A stretch of DNA of 27,264 nucleotides from Ectocarpus siliculosus (lineage: Eukaryota; Sar; Phaeophyceae; Ectocarpales; Ectocarpaceae). Of the stretch, positions 1 to 11,706 are shown piece after piece (the first letter of the stretch is position 1; each line of letters begins with the position of its first letter). The translations under genes and the position numbers were made by a program. The stretch spans positions 55,647 to 82,910 of the forward strand of contig FN648676.1 of assembly GCA_000310025.1 (NCBI GenBank). The letters run 5' to 3'. Under the pieces are notes generated by a model. It made no database searches. It was not told the origin of the DNA and saw only the letters and a list, made by a program, of their open reading frames with translations.

Positions 1-680
1 TTGGGAGGGATTTCATCCACCTACGCCCTTTGGTTGGGGGGGGGTTTCCTCCCGGGTGGGTTTCAAGAATCCGGGTGGGGCCTTAAACGGTTCCCTTTGT
101 TCCCATTTAAACGCCCGCCGCCAATGCCAGGCTGTGGACTCAATACACGTGGTGATTTCCTCCCCCCTTTTTGCAATTTTGGGTTCCTTTTGTAAGGGGA
201 TTGAGGTTCGGGAAGCCCCAAAAGGGATGAGGAAGGAAGAAGCCCCCGGAAATTTTTCCCAGGACGGGCGGGAAACCCCTTTCCCGGTTGGGGGGGGAGT
301 TCCCCCTTGCGGTGGTTCTTGGGGGGGGGGGGGGGGGGGGTACGTCGTGCCCAGTGACCTTCGCAAGGTGTTTCTACTACGAGTAGACATGCTGGATGAA
401 GCATGCAATCGGGGAAGTTGGGTTAGGGATAGTCTGCGTACATGCCTTCTCCCTGTTCTATTTCCTCACAAACGTATTAATCTCGCGAAAGCGGTCCGTA
501 GTTTCCACACCGACCGGGGCAAACACTGTACCACTCTATTCTGAGGTGTACTCCAGACGCATCCGGCGAGTCTTTTTTTTTGTGTTACGTCATCGTGGAC
601 AATGGTGGCAAACCTCTACGAAGCTGTATCATGGGATCATTGTGACCCCTCACGTATGCAAAATACAACGTTCGCAAAGC
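1..680. other. Contig-edge sequence, no gene recognised
   Basis: The first 345 or so bases are full of homopolymer runs, including 20 consecutive G at 321-340, and look like low-quality sequence at a contig end. Open frames exist on both strands but none resembles a known protein. The N-terminal exons of the downstream P450 (membrane anchor, proline-rich hinge, first beta sheet) would be expected here and I could not find them in any frame. Confidence 0.6.
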
Positions 681-681
681 C

Positions 682-3549
682 TTGATTGACACGTCGGCAA
701 AAGAAACCGTATACCCGCACGTGCCCCCCCACATTCCGTCAATCTCGATCGGGGCAGGAGAAAAAGCGGTCAGCAACCTTGGAACGCAGCATGAGGTGCA
801 TACCATCGTCAGGAGGGTATACGGTGAGGCGTTATCCTCCAAAGCCGTCCTTAGACTACAGCCGCTCCTGGAGGCTTCTCTTGGAAGGCTGGTTCTTCGT
901 TGGGAAGAGCTCGCCGAAACAGGCCAGGTGGGGCGATTTCACAAATATTTTTCAATGATAGCGACCAGGGTGGTCTAGAGGCAGCGCTTGCTGTTGTTGG
1001 TCCCAACATTAAAATATGATGTACTTCTACGAAAGTAGTCGGTATCGGCAGCAGAGGTTATTCGAGAGGTCGAACGGTGTTTAGCATTTGTTCGTACGCG
1101 AGTGGCTACAGTGTTTACCGCGCTAGGCCCTCCGAATGTATCGACCAATAGTGTAGTTCAGATGCTTGCTGGAATGTTTTTGGGGAGTACTTTTCAAGCT
1201 AGCAGGTTATATCAACGTACAAGGGTGGTGGGTCAAGATGATTTATATGGCGGAACAGTAGTGGAAGAGGGTAGGAGGTTGTCGATGTGAAGCCGAAACG
1301 CTCAAGAACTGGCACGTAGAGCAACGGCACTGCTACGTATCAGCCTCCCATGATGACTATGCCCGTGCGTCCACACGAAGAGATGTCGTTGGTGCAGTTT
1401 GAGACCGCTACCGACGACTCGATTGCCTACCCGGCAGGGGCACGGTCGATGACACAACGAACCAACTTGCACGGTGTTCTTCCGCCCAGCAGGAACTGAC
1501 AATGCAGGACGACCTCAGGAGGTTTAGTCTGGAATCGATCGCGGGAGCGTTCTTCGGCGACTACGCCACGCCCAGGTTCATCCAAGACACCGGGCGCTTA
1601 CTCCCGATTCTCAGCCAAGGGTTGATCAGTATTCCGTTCCGGTTCCCGCCGCCCCTGAACAAACTCCCGATGCTCGGCTTCGGACTCTCGATGGACGCTA
1701 GAGAAGAGCTCAAAGGAGTAATTCGCGACGCGCTGCACAGGCGACGCGTGGACCTGGCGTCTGGGGAGGGCACCAGCAAGAACCCCGGCGTCCTGGACTC
1801 CTTCTTCGATCTTCAGGACCAGCAGCAGATGGGCGCCGAGGGTGCGCTGGACGGGAGCTTTTCCTTCGACGACGACTTCATTATTGACAACGTAAGGCCC
1901 GCGGCGGCGGCGGCGGCGGCGGCGGCGGCCGCGGTCATCTCCTTGTCGGCTATCGCACGCACGCCGCCCTCTCTGTGCAGTGCCGCCCTTAGTGTAAGGC
2001 GACGAAACCTGAACATGTTTGCCTGAACGAGCTCGCCGCGCTGCTCACCCTGTAGAGCCACCGGTTAATTGGTTTCGTCTCCGAATCTTGTCGCGTTGCC
2101 GTCCGAAAAACAGGGCGTTGTTGCTCTTTTCGGGGGAATAGACACGACTTCGGTGACCCTCACGCGCATTCTGCAGCTCCTCGGGACTGCGGAGGACGGC
2201 AAGGAGGTAATGGACCAGCTCATCGACGAGCTTAACAACGACGCAACGAGTGGAGATATCGCCCTCGAAGGCGGTGCCGCCGGTTCGGTCGGCACCTTGG
2301 AATCGCTGCCTCTCTTCAAAGCTCTGGTGCTCGAGTCAACTCGGCTTTATCCCGCCATCGCGGGATTGTCCCGAAAGGCTCGTAAGGACTTCAGCTACAA
2401 CGGATACCTCATCCCGGAGGGGCAGACTATCAACTGGAACCTCATCCACGGGTCACGCGCCGAGAAGCTCTACCCCGAACCGGAAAAGTGAGTACACACC
2501 GTGGAGTGCCACCACCTGCAAGTTGTCGGCTAGTGCCCAAGAGTGTACAGGCGCAAGTAGGTGGCGAGCACGAAACACGGCACACGGAGTCCGATGCCTA
2601 GAGAGCTCCACCTCTTGAAACCACCTAATCAGTACCTAAGCCTTCGTTTTAGTGCCAGATTTTTCTTGCCGCTAACGGTTTTGGGCTTCCCGCCTGCCGA
2701 TTGCCACCTGTTGTTTACCTCGCCCATCTGAGGCGATAGGAGAGATGCAGCAACCCCAACAAGTTTCGCCACGAAATTAATTATGGTCGTGTTGTTCACG
2801 AAAGAGTCTCGAGACGGTCTTCTCCTCGTGCCACCGATCCTCAGTCTCTAACCGCGTGTCTATGCCTCATACGGCGATCCGTGCGCTGGTCTCTGTCAGG
2901 TTCTGCCCGTTCCGTTTCCTGCATGGAGACGAAAAGAAGGATACAGACAGCGCGGCCTCGCCTGGTACTGGTGCCAGGTCCCCAGGGCAGCCGATCCCTC
3001 CGATGTGGGGCTTCGGGAAGCACATGTGCCCCGGCCGTGACCTAGCGAAACTCGAGATGGTGCTGTTCATGAAGACATTCCTGCCCAAGTTCGACTTTGA
3101 GGTCGTGGAGGGGCAGGTGCGGTTGGTTGTGACCACCAGCGATTGGACGCATCGATAAAGAACCCAACACCACAGCGCAACGAATGTGTTGAGAGAATAG
3201 AAACGATAGATACGGCCAAACGGCTCCTTGTGCGGTAAATTTCGTAGGAAAACCTACAGGGACTGTCTCCGGTCTTTTGTGAGAATTGAAAGCGATGTAC
3301 GCACCCTGAGAGCTGCGTGCAGCAAGCAGATGGAATCATATTTCGATTGTTACATTTGCTGTGGTGCCTGCGATGTCCACACGCACCCTTGTTTTCTCTT
3401 GCCCATCTCTTGAACGACCGCACCCACAGAGCTTCAAGAGCACCCTGCCTACGGGCGGGCCGAAGGACAAGCTGCGGATAACCCTCAAGGCTAAGCCGGC
3501 TGCTACTGCTACTACCGTGCCTCGGACAAAGTCAATCGTGACGTCTTGA
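682..3549 (+). CDS. Cytochrome P450 monooxygenase, copy 1 (5' partial, possibly decaying)
   Basis: Haem-thiolate monooxygenase, probably ER-anchored; substrate unknown. Proposed exons: about 682-927, 1493-1891, 2114-2487, 2900-3148, 3432-3549. They join in frame. The first exon encodes the C-helix region (LGTQHEVHTIVRR), the second the helix D-G region, the third the I-helix motif GGIDTTS, the ExxR motif as ESTR, then SYNGYLIPEG. The fourth opens with the PERF-like FCPFRF and holds the haem signature WGFGKHMCPGR with its Cys ligand. The fifth encodes the C-terminal strand (GPKDKLRITLKAK). Donors at 928, 1892 and 2488 are GT. The last would be GC at 3149, so if that intron is not spliced the protein ends at the TAA at 3156-3158. 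The start is unknown: an in-frame TGA lies at 643-645 and no N-terminal exon was found. The closest architecture I know is CYP26/CYP120-like, but the family is not assigned. Copy 2 lies at 12882-16256 on the other strand. Confidence 0.85.
1901..1929. repeat. (GCG)n microsatellite in P450 copy 1 intron
   Basis: About nine GCG/GGC units begin nine bases after the splice donor of the intron 1892-2113. The matching intron of copy 2 (14969-15186) has no such tract, so it arose after the two copies separated. Read through, it would encode poly-alanine. Confidence 0.9.
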
Positions 3550-3726
3550 ACATGGATAGCGACAATGATGTGTTACGGGCTGCGGCCTTTGAGACGCCGA
3601 CCTGGTCGTGAGAGTTTCGGGAGGCTTGGGATGCTGCCTGCGACTCTGTTGGTTCGAAGGTTTTTTTTTACTAGCCCTGAAGGAACGATGCGCGGGAATC
3701 GGCAAGCGCCGGACAAGAAGTAGGTC

Positions 3727-3789
3727 GACGGCGCCCCTCAGTCTATAGACGGTGCCCCTCCATCAATCGACGGTGCCCGTTCAATCAAG
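3727..3789. repeat. Three-copy 21-base tandem repeat
   Basis: The core GACGGYGCCC recurs at 3727, 3748 and 3769, an exact 21-base period. The units differ by a few substitutions. It is not within a supported coding region. Confidence 0.8.
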
Positions 3790-4625
3790 AAGTTATCATA
3801 TATTATTTCCCGTCGGATTGACCCCGGGGGACACGCAGGTTGGGAGAGGAGAGCGAGGGGGCGGGGAGCGTCAGTTGTCGCTACCCTTGTGGTATCGTAT
3901 CGGATGCTTTGCGTGACTGCCGTGTCGTCAGTGATTTCGCTCAGTGCCCTGTCGTGTTTTTGGTATGGCTTCGTGGACAACTAAAAGTTCATTGGGGCGA
4001 GTGTGTAGACGTAGGTGGGAGGATATCTTCTTGTTGGAGGTAAAGATGGCCCCAGGCGACTTTGTCTGCACTCGTTGAGGACTAGAGAAACGCCTACCTA
4101 CGGTAGCCGCGGGGGGAGTACCCCCAAAAAGTTGTCCAACACAAATGTAAGAAAAGGTCCGTCGTTTTCAAAAGTTGTGACTCTGTACTCATGTAAAAGC
4201 ATAGACACTTGTTGTCCGGAACCAACGTAAAAATAAAGTCCGTGTGCAACAATAAATAATGCAACATTTTCCTATGCACAAAGAATGCACAAAATAGGGA
4301 AAGGAAATGCATGGAAGCACCGCGTTTGGTGCCCAGCATACATACTACCGAAATTGAGAAAGAAAAGTGCAGAGAGCATGTAAATGGGGGGAGATAACTA
4401 GGGCCCACATTTCCGTCTGCGCTCAACGTCGGTATTGTGTTGGATGCCAACAACAGGTTGGGTTTGAGGATCTCGGTAGGTCGAGACGAGGCCTTCGCTG
4501 GGCCCCGGCGTATCAGCTTGGAAGAAAACTATTTTGGGTCCATGGATGAGAGGATGTGCCGATGGGTGCTGTCGCGGTCTCGCTATTTGCCAGTGAGATT
4601 CGGCAGCAGGAAAACCAGGCAAACT

Positions 4626-4668
4626 CGTTGTTGTTCTTGTTGTCTTCACATTAAAAACCATTCCGGTC
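4626..4668 (+). repeat. Dispersed repeat, copy a
   Basis: A GTT-rich tract leads into TCACATTAAAAACC and then TTCCGG. The reverse complement of 19308-19352 has the same order of elements and only a few differences. Probably a fragment of one interspersed repeat family; class unknown. Confidence 0.5.
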
Positions 4669-4900
4669 TCAGTGGTACCCTTAATGACATTGGTACCGGT
4701 GCAACTGACGCTGGCGCCTTGGGTGGCAATAGGTCAACTACCGAACAAGGGTGCGCATGCACACAACACTACTACAGATAATCAAAGCAACAACAGGATC
4801 CAGAAAACAAGCAAAGACCCCAGCAAGCCAGTGGTCAGTGGCGACATAGTGGGCAGAATGAGGTGTACGAAAAATATGCAAAACAATAAATAAATAGCTC

Positions 4901-4931
4901 GAGCCCGTCATTCCCGCTCGGCACGCGATGC
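4901..4931 (+). repeat. Dispersed repeat, copy b1
   Basis: A 31-base stretch ending in GGCACGCGATGC matches 11915-11945 at 27 of 31 positions by hand count, in the same orientation. Both copies lead into A-rich DNA. The class of element is not recognised. Confidence 0.5.
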
Positions 4932-5726
4932 CACCAAAAGTAAATCTACAATAATAATTACTGATAACCGATCCGACAACACCAAAAATGAAAGCGCACG
5001 TTTCTCTCCCTTGCATCCTACTAGGAGGGTGGATACCGGCATGCCATTCCACACATGTATGTACAAAAAACAGTCGTAGGGGGCTCACGATCACGACGCC
5101 GGTGACACCCGTTTGCTCCATTTCTGCACAAACAGGCAAACAAGCCACACTTCCTATCTCCACTCCATACTTCTGTGCTGGGATAATCCATGCTATGTTC
5201 TCGCCGTCGCCTGGCTCACCATCGCGCCGTACACAGACACCCACGCAAGCAAAAAACACATGCAGATATGGCTGCGGTGCCATGAATTCAAAGCGAATCG
5301 TACAGCCCCACCTCGTGGTTAGAATATTCGTTATTTAATAATGGCTTGGCGCGGTGAGAGTGTATTGTACTTGAGAATTCCTTAGCGCTGCGCCTTAACA
5401 TTGATCCGACTCCGCAAAGTAATCCAACCAAATGTTGGACTTCTGTGTCCCAGATGCCATTGAAATGAAACAAAAACCAAGAGAGCGAGCAAGGTCCCTA
5501 CAGGAAAGACGGCTCACGGTGCGCGAAACGATTCTTACTCGATATCCAGCACCCCGTACTCCGTGCTCTCGAGAAACAAAGACAAACCTGCGCCCAGGGC
5601 ACGTACAACCGTTCATGCAAATACATGGCTTGAAAACAGCTCAAATAGCGTCAAACCTCAGACAATCACACTTTGCTACTGTTGTTTTGGGATGTTTGCC
5701 GACGTCATCCAAGAACAGGCAGCCAT

Positions 5727-7758
5727 TTAGTCCTCCGTCTCCCAAAGCATGAACTCGTACGACATCGCATCATCGGTGTTGGTGTCGTCGTCCTCCGCGC
5801 ACTCAGCCTCAGGGTCGAGACAGACGAAGAACTGGCAGAGGTGCTCGTTGTCTGTCTCGCAGGTGCACTCGCAGCAGTCCCCGTCATCGTAGTCTGAGCA
5901 ACAGGGAACAGGACGCAAAAGAGATGTAAGACTAAATACCTACCATGGTACTTCATAGGACGAGGCATGCCAGATTTTCTGGTGCCTTCGGAACTGGGAT
6001 AATGGAGGTGTTGCACCTGAGGTTCATGACGAAGGACGCAGAACTTTCTATAATTACTGCTTTGACATCGCTAGGCACGAGAGAGAGAGAACTGCCCGGT
6101 ATTCGGTGGTGAGAGCTCCATAGTACCATACCACCGCGGTGGTACAGGCTAGACAGCAGGTTGACACAGAGAGGGGGGAGAGGCAGGACGGAGAGAAAGG
6201 GTGCGAGAGAAGGCGAGAGGGATAACTTCCGTTGCCAATGAACCGGACGTGATGTGTACGTGAGCCTCGAATCAGCTCCACATAGTATATAATCGCATCT
6301 ATCTCCACCTGCTTGGAAGATCGTCGAGTCTTAATTTTCTGCTGGTTATTTTCCGTGGCCCGACGACGGCAGGCTTACCGTATTCCGGTACGTTGTTTTC
6401 CTGGTCGCAGAGACCGTCTCCGAACTGGTGCCAGCGTTGGTACTCATGAAACATGTCGGCGGTTACGTCGTCGTCTTCGTCGACGCAAGGAGCAAGAGGG
6501 TCGATGCAGGCGTAGAAGCTGTCGGACTTGCACAGGTCGTCCGAGGTGCCGAGGCTGGGGTCACAAGTGCACTCGCAGCAATCACCCCCATCGTAATCTG
6601 AGGAATGAATGAATGAATGAATGGGTAAAACACACACCGGCTTTTAGACGTTTTCATAAAAACAAGGTACATATAATCAGTTCAGAACTAACTCAGGCCG
6701 CCCTCGTATTAAGTAAAGTAACAAACAACGACTTATAGACGAAAACATGAAAAAAATGTACCATACGCATCATCAGTTCAGAATTCAGGCCGCCCTCGTA
6801 TTTCACCAACTACTATGTAGTCTAAACCTTGCCCCGGTGCGGTTCTTCATGCCCAGAAAGATGGACGTCTACGGGAATCTCGGCCTTCGACTTTTTCGGG
6901 GGGTGAGGGAAAAGGCTGGGCATTATCTGTCGCACCAATCCATGCGATGGCGATGGACACGTGCTTGTCTCGTTGTTTTCCCGGTCTCAAGGCTAGCGCC
7001 CCGTATTTTATCAACATTAAATTATTCGATTCCTCTACGACGTGCAGGCTGCCATTCACTCGTCGAGTAGGTTCGCTAACGGTAGAGGCTCATTCATCAT
7101 CTGCACACAGCACCTGGACGTTTTTAGTTTCATAGATAGATAGACTAGACTTGGTGATCTGATGCTGGTGCGCCAAGAGGGAGACGAAGGCATAGTCTGT
7201 TTGGGGTGCTCGGCAGAGTATACTGTCTACGGGGCCTCCGGGGGATACGCGGATGGTATGTATTGACGGACATGCTGCAAGGCGATGGTGTGGCCTACCG
7301 CATGTCTCTCACTCTCTAAGCAACAAGGTCTTGAGTCAACCTTCTTTCTCTTTCGGCCTCTGACGAGCTATACCGCACCCAAACATAGTCTAGGGACACA
7401 AAATATCCACGGTCTCCGCCTCCAAACACGCCCACCACGTGCAAACAGGGCGCTGAGGCCTGCCCTCAGAACCCAAACATGGGGGCTGAGGCCTGCCCTC
7501 AGAACCCCGCTATCAACGAGCAATTGTCCTGGGTGATATTTAAATTGTCGGCCTACGTAGCTTGCTCGTGTCTTGCGTCAATTCCTTAGCAGGAGAGGTT
7601 TACATACCGCATTCTTCTTTGTTGTTGCGTGGGTCACATTCGCCATTTCCGATGCCGTAGTCATAGCAGGTTGTAAGGTAGCCCGTGGTGTCAGCACCGG
7701 TGGGAAGCGTGGTGACCGCAGCACCGAGGAGACCCAGCCAGATGTTGGAAGCCTTCAT
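5727..7758 (-). CDS. Secreted two-module Lin-12/Notch-repeat-like protein
   Basis: Three exons read from the minus strand: 7758-7608, 6597-6379 and 5893-5727. Both introns have GT and AG ends (donors GTATGT and GTAAGC, acceptors CTCAG) and both are phase 1. The exons total 537 bases, giving 178 residues and a TAA stop. Residues 1 to about 22 form a signal peptide (hydrophobic core IWLGLLGAAV, likely cleavage after TGA), so it should be secreted or in the cell wall. Module 1 (31-106) reads GNGECDPRNNKEEC, then DYDGGDCCECTC, three further Cys and an acidic DEDDD stretch. Module 2 (107-178) repeats this order with GDGLCDQENNVPE, then DYDDGDCCECTC. Each intron falls just before the DYD core, so a module boundary is split the same way twice. 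LNR motifs usually bind calcium in extracellular proteins; the ligand and role here are unknown. Module 2 lacks two cysteines present in module 1. The rest of the introns shows no further module. Confidence 0.85.
6603..6622. repeat. (GAAT)5 microsatellite forming a splice acceptor tract
   Basis: Five GAAT units on the plus strand read as ATTC units on the minus strand, directly upstream of the CTCAG acceptor of exon 2 of the secreted-protein gene. The microsatellite supplies most of the pyrimidine tract. Confidence 0.9.
7452..7507. repeat. 23-base direct repeat, each copy a small hairpin
   Basis: Copies at 7452-7474 and 7485-7507, 33 bases apart. Each contains CTGAGG-CCTGC-CCTCAG, a six-base-pair stem with a five-base loop. 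It lies in intron 1 territory of the minus-strand gene, between exon 1 (7608) and exon 2 (6597). Confidence 0.8.
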
Positions 7759-10700
7759 CGTGACAGGAGATGGTATCAGATCTCACCCTGCTTGGCGTGA
7801 AAATCGTGGGCGAGCGTGGTCGACCGCCGTTCAATTGCAAGCACGCGGGAAGTCGTGGCAAAGGGCGAGTCTGATTATGGGAGAAGCAATGTGCGTGAGA
7901 ATTAAATATGCCCGCGTTTCATTCTTCTTTTGTTTCGAAGGTTGGTGCCCGCGGGCGTCTGCTACTTTTGCACACTCGTATCGCGGCTCTTATTCGTTCC
8001 CAATGAACCGGTGTTGGTTGTGTAGACTATGGCAGACAGACTGCACAGACAGCCGGCGATACCTCGGGAGAACCGTTTTACTAATAGTGATATAGTGATA
8101 GTGATCGAAAGTCATTGTTAATAGGTTAGCTTTGGATATCTTGGTTTTGGATGTCTAGTAGGCCCAAACCATCAGACTATAATAGCACTCGCGGTTCGTA
8201 ACTTTTATTTCATAATTTCAGGGGCAGCTCCGCAGCAGCAGTATTATTTCTGCTAACCTTAACCCTAATAACCCTATACATATTCCGAGCGTGCGGCATA
8301 GGCTAACTTTCAAATTGTGCTGTGCAAACATTTGCGCATGTCATGTGCGCTATCTTGTCCCAACTTTCGTTGTTCGTTAGATCCCAGTGTTGGTAACACC
8401 TAACAGCCCCACCTAATAACATGCTACCGTGTGTCTAAATACTAACACCTACACTACCCGGTTCGAGTTCCACCGTCCCGCCCCCCTTACCTAAAAACAC
8501 GACGACGGGAAAAACATAGCCCGCGATTTACTAACGTAATGCAGACCGACTTGCCTTTACACTACAACAGTGTACAGCGTCCAGCGTCCATGCTACAACA
8601 ACAGTGTAGTTACATGCCCGCTCCACATACATCCATCCCTAGTTGCACCCGTTCTTTTAGTCTACTACTTCAAGTACTGTTGTCTGCAGATACATGAGGC
8701 AGTTTACTCGTTTGTTTTCCCTAGCCATCATCGGCATAACCTCACAACAGCAAGACTACCCGTTCGAGATGTATTATTCTTACGGAGTAACGTGTGTGTG
8801 CGGGCGACGCGGGACTGCTTTCGCACTGCTGTCGCACCGACCTACTGAAGTTTACTACTGGACCACAAGAATTTTCAGAGAACATTACGCGGTGCGGAGA
8901 TTCATCTGGTATCGACGAACATTCGTCGACGCGTCATCATCACAGAAGAATTAAGAATTTCGACAGGCTGCAGTGTTGCAGTGGCGGCGGCTGGTGTTCA
9001 CCGCAAAGGGTACTCTGCCGCTTGAATAGCACTGTACAATTGGAAGATCAAGTGTGGGCCTGCAGCGGCAGAACTCTGTAAAGCTATGTGCAGCCCTTAC
9101 TCTTGCGTGTGTGCACAATTTTCGCCGACCCCGTTTTTCTCGGCCACCACCGTCGTATCCAATCCATCCGCCCTCCCCCCTTCCCGCGCGTCCCAACTGA
9201 ACGGCACACTCTTTCTTGTTGAGAAGCCGGTACCTGCATGTTGAACAACACATGTAGTCTACACCACGTCTCCGTAGATGATTTTGCTGTTTTCCTCTCG
9301 TAGCACCTCTCACTTCCTGTAAATACACTTCATTCAATGCATAGTCTACATTCGAGTGGGGTATATGTATGCGTACTTGTCCAATAAAACGAACGGGTGG
9401 TACACGTTGCCTTTATTTCTGCAAGACCAAGAGCACGCCGCCGATGCTCGCCCTTCTTCAGTCCGAGGCTACAAGGTATGCATAGCAGTCAACAATTCTG
9501 CCGCAAAGCGTTCTATTGCAGAAAGATCGCTCGTGCCCACACGAATAAAATGGTACACGTGGTGAGTGTTTGCTTGGGTTGAGACGCTTGTGCCGTGCAG
9601 GCGTGGCTTTTGCTTGGTTGGGGGGGGAGGTTTGTTAGCACATCCAACAAAGACAATACATTCCATAGATACAGACAAATGAAAACACGTGCGAGCGGGC
9701 GGGTGTCTCTTACTCGAACACTGCAGCGAACCTGTTCTGACACGTAGCAGCCATGTAGGCAGCTGTGGGTTAAAACACGATCGATCCAAAAACAACATGG
9801 GTAGACTACACTTACTTACGGCAGTAGATATAGAGCCACTACATACATAACACTACTGTACTATACCGGAGAAAACTAAGCAGCACCTGACGCGCTTCGT
9901 ATCTACCTGGCCGGAAAAAGAATGTGCGCTGGAACCGTGCTGTCCAACTCGTTGCTAGATGATGCTGTTGGCAGGTCAGGGGAGAGCTGTGAAGAGTGAA
10001 GAGAGGTGCGCGCCAAAAAGGGGACGCGGGGCTGCTGTGGTCACCGTTGGTTGTCATGTTATTTTCCGTTCCTGCCCGCGGACCACGACGGCGTCATCGC
10101 CGTTCCAAGCGGGAAAATTCACATAAAAGTGTCGTTGGTTGGATAGTAGTAGTGTGGTGAGCAACATTCTCGGGCTAAATAGACATCCAATACATGATGT
10201 GTCCTGTAGTGGTGGGTGGTTTAGCCCGAAGGGTAGACTTTGGGTCCAGCTTTTGTGCGTGCTCATGGATGATATGTATGTTTGAAGATCACAACGGGCA
10301 TCGAAAGCAACTACTGGACTGTAAACACTACTACAGGGCGCGCGGGTGCGCTCACTGAAACAATCACGGCTATAGAGCTACAGCAAGTAGCTCTGTGTAC
10401 TTTGTACCCTCTACCAACAGCGATGTGACGATTCAGTGCAGCAGAAAATAATTCAATGTATTGCCTACTTTTGTAGTCTAGGCACCCGCCAGATTAATCT
10501 ATTTTTCTACAGATAGATCAGATGGGAAGAGATTAACATAATAATTAATTTGTAGCTATATAGCTCCGAACCCCCTTATCCAACGCACTTGCTGTGTAGA
10601 GACCAGCACCATTTGTTCATTATTTTGTTTATATGTTCGCAAAAACGAACTGGGTGATCAGTCGGGCTCTGAAGACGTTGTTGACACTGACTGCTGTCTG

Positions 10701-11492
10701 TGTAGTAACCGTTGGCTGGGTCTGAACGGAAAAACCACACCCATCCGGAGTTTTTTTCGGGCCAGGCGACCAGTCAGGTGTTCGTAGTCCGGAAAGAACG
10801 AAGACAGCACTCTCGGAGTAAAAAAAGTGGGTTGGGAGTCACTGCTGCTGCTGTTCCTATATTTTACCGGAGAGGAAGGAACGGTTGGTCATGGTTTACT
10901 GCTGCTGTAGATCCTGTTAGCCCGATTCTGCTTCATTGTGGACAAAACACAATAAATAAACATCGGAGTATTCTTGTCCACCCATCAGACGTTGACGTAC
11001 GTCGGGGTCGTTGCATCCCTCCGGACTACGTGGTGTAATCCCTGGTCTTGGAGCTAACGAACGGTGGATACATATATATCTATGGTTTGCGATTGAGACG
11101 CATCCATGTATTTGCGGGGTGCGTGGCGTATCTCACCATTCATTTCTTCCGTCCCCCCTACTATCTTCCACAAGCCTTCTATCCGATGGCCAGCCGCCAT
11201 TTTTCGCACACAGCTGCACTGCCTTTCTTTATGTTGTAGCATACGACCTCCTCATCCAACTTCATTCAACCTTTCGCAGAATGAAAAACTCGAATAGTTG
11301 GATCAGATTGACTCCTGAAGCTCTGCGGTGGTAGTGTATGATGGCCCCTCGACCACCTCGTACAACCCCACACACGCGGCCATGTAATTAATACGTACCG
11401 TGCATCACGATGATCGTAAAAAAAATGTGCCACATGATTCTCCCTCCCGTGCTTTGTCTGTACATCGCACGTTTGCGAAGTCAAAATCGAAC
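7759..11492. other. Gene-poor stretch upstream of the secreted-protein gene
   Basis: Contains the promoter side of the minus-strand gene just above 7758, then AT-rich and low-complexity DNA. A short telomere-like stretch (AACCTTAACCCTAATAACCC) lies near 8256-8276. Short trinucleotide motifs of the CTACAGCAGTAGTA type recur. Open frames are all short and show no domain I recognise. The intergenic DNA stops at an assembly gap. Confidence 0.5.
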
Positions 11493-11706
11493 NNNNNNNN
11501 NNNNNNNNNNNNNNNNNNNNNNNNNNNNNNNNNNNNNNNNNNNNNNNNNNNNNNNNNNNNNNNNNNNNNNNNNNNNNNNNNNNNNNNNNNNNNNNNNNNN
11601 NNNNNNNNNNNNNNNNNNNNNNNNNNNNNNNNNNNNNNNNNNNNNNNNNNNNNNNNNNNNNNNNNNNNNNNNNNNNNNNNNNNNNNNNNNNNNNNNNNNN
11701 NNNNNN
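11493..11706. other. Assembly gap (214 N)
   Basis: An unbroken run of N. The true length may differ, so distances across it, including that between the two P450 genes, are approximate. Confidence 0.99.

Larger units (their letters stand above)
3550..5726. other. Intergenic stretch, no supported gene
   Basis: It lies between P450 copy 1 and the 3' end of the secreted-protein gene on the minus strand. It contains a 21-base tandem repeat at 3727-3789 and short dispersed repeats at 4626-4668 and 4901-4931. The longest open frame (181 codons, 4738-5283, minus) has no recognisable domain and an unconvincing composition. The part next to 5727 may include the 3' untranslated region of the minus-strand gene. 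Confidence 0.5.

Noticed and set aside
4738-5283. 181-codon minus-strand ORF
   Set aside because: No recognisable domain or signal, and the region carries dispersed repeats; the stop-free run is not convincing.
8256-8280. Telomeric repeat
   Set aside because: Only two or three imperfect CCCTAA-like units in the middle of the sequence.
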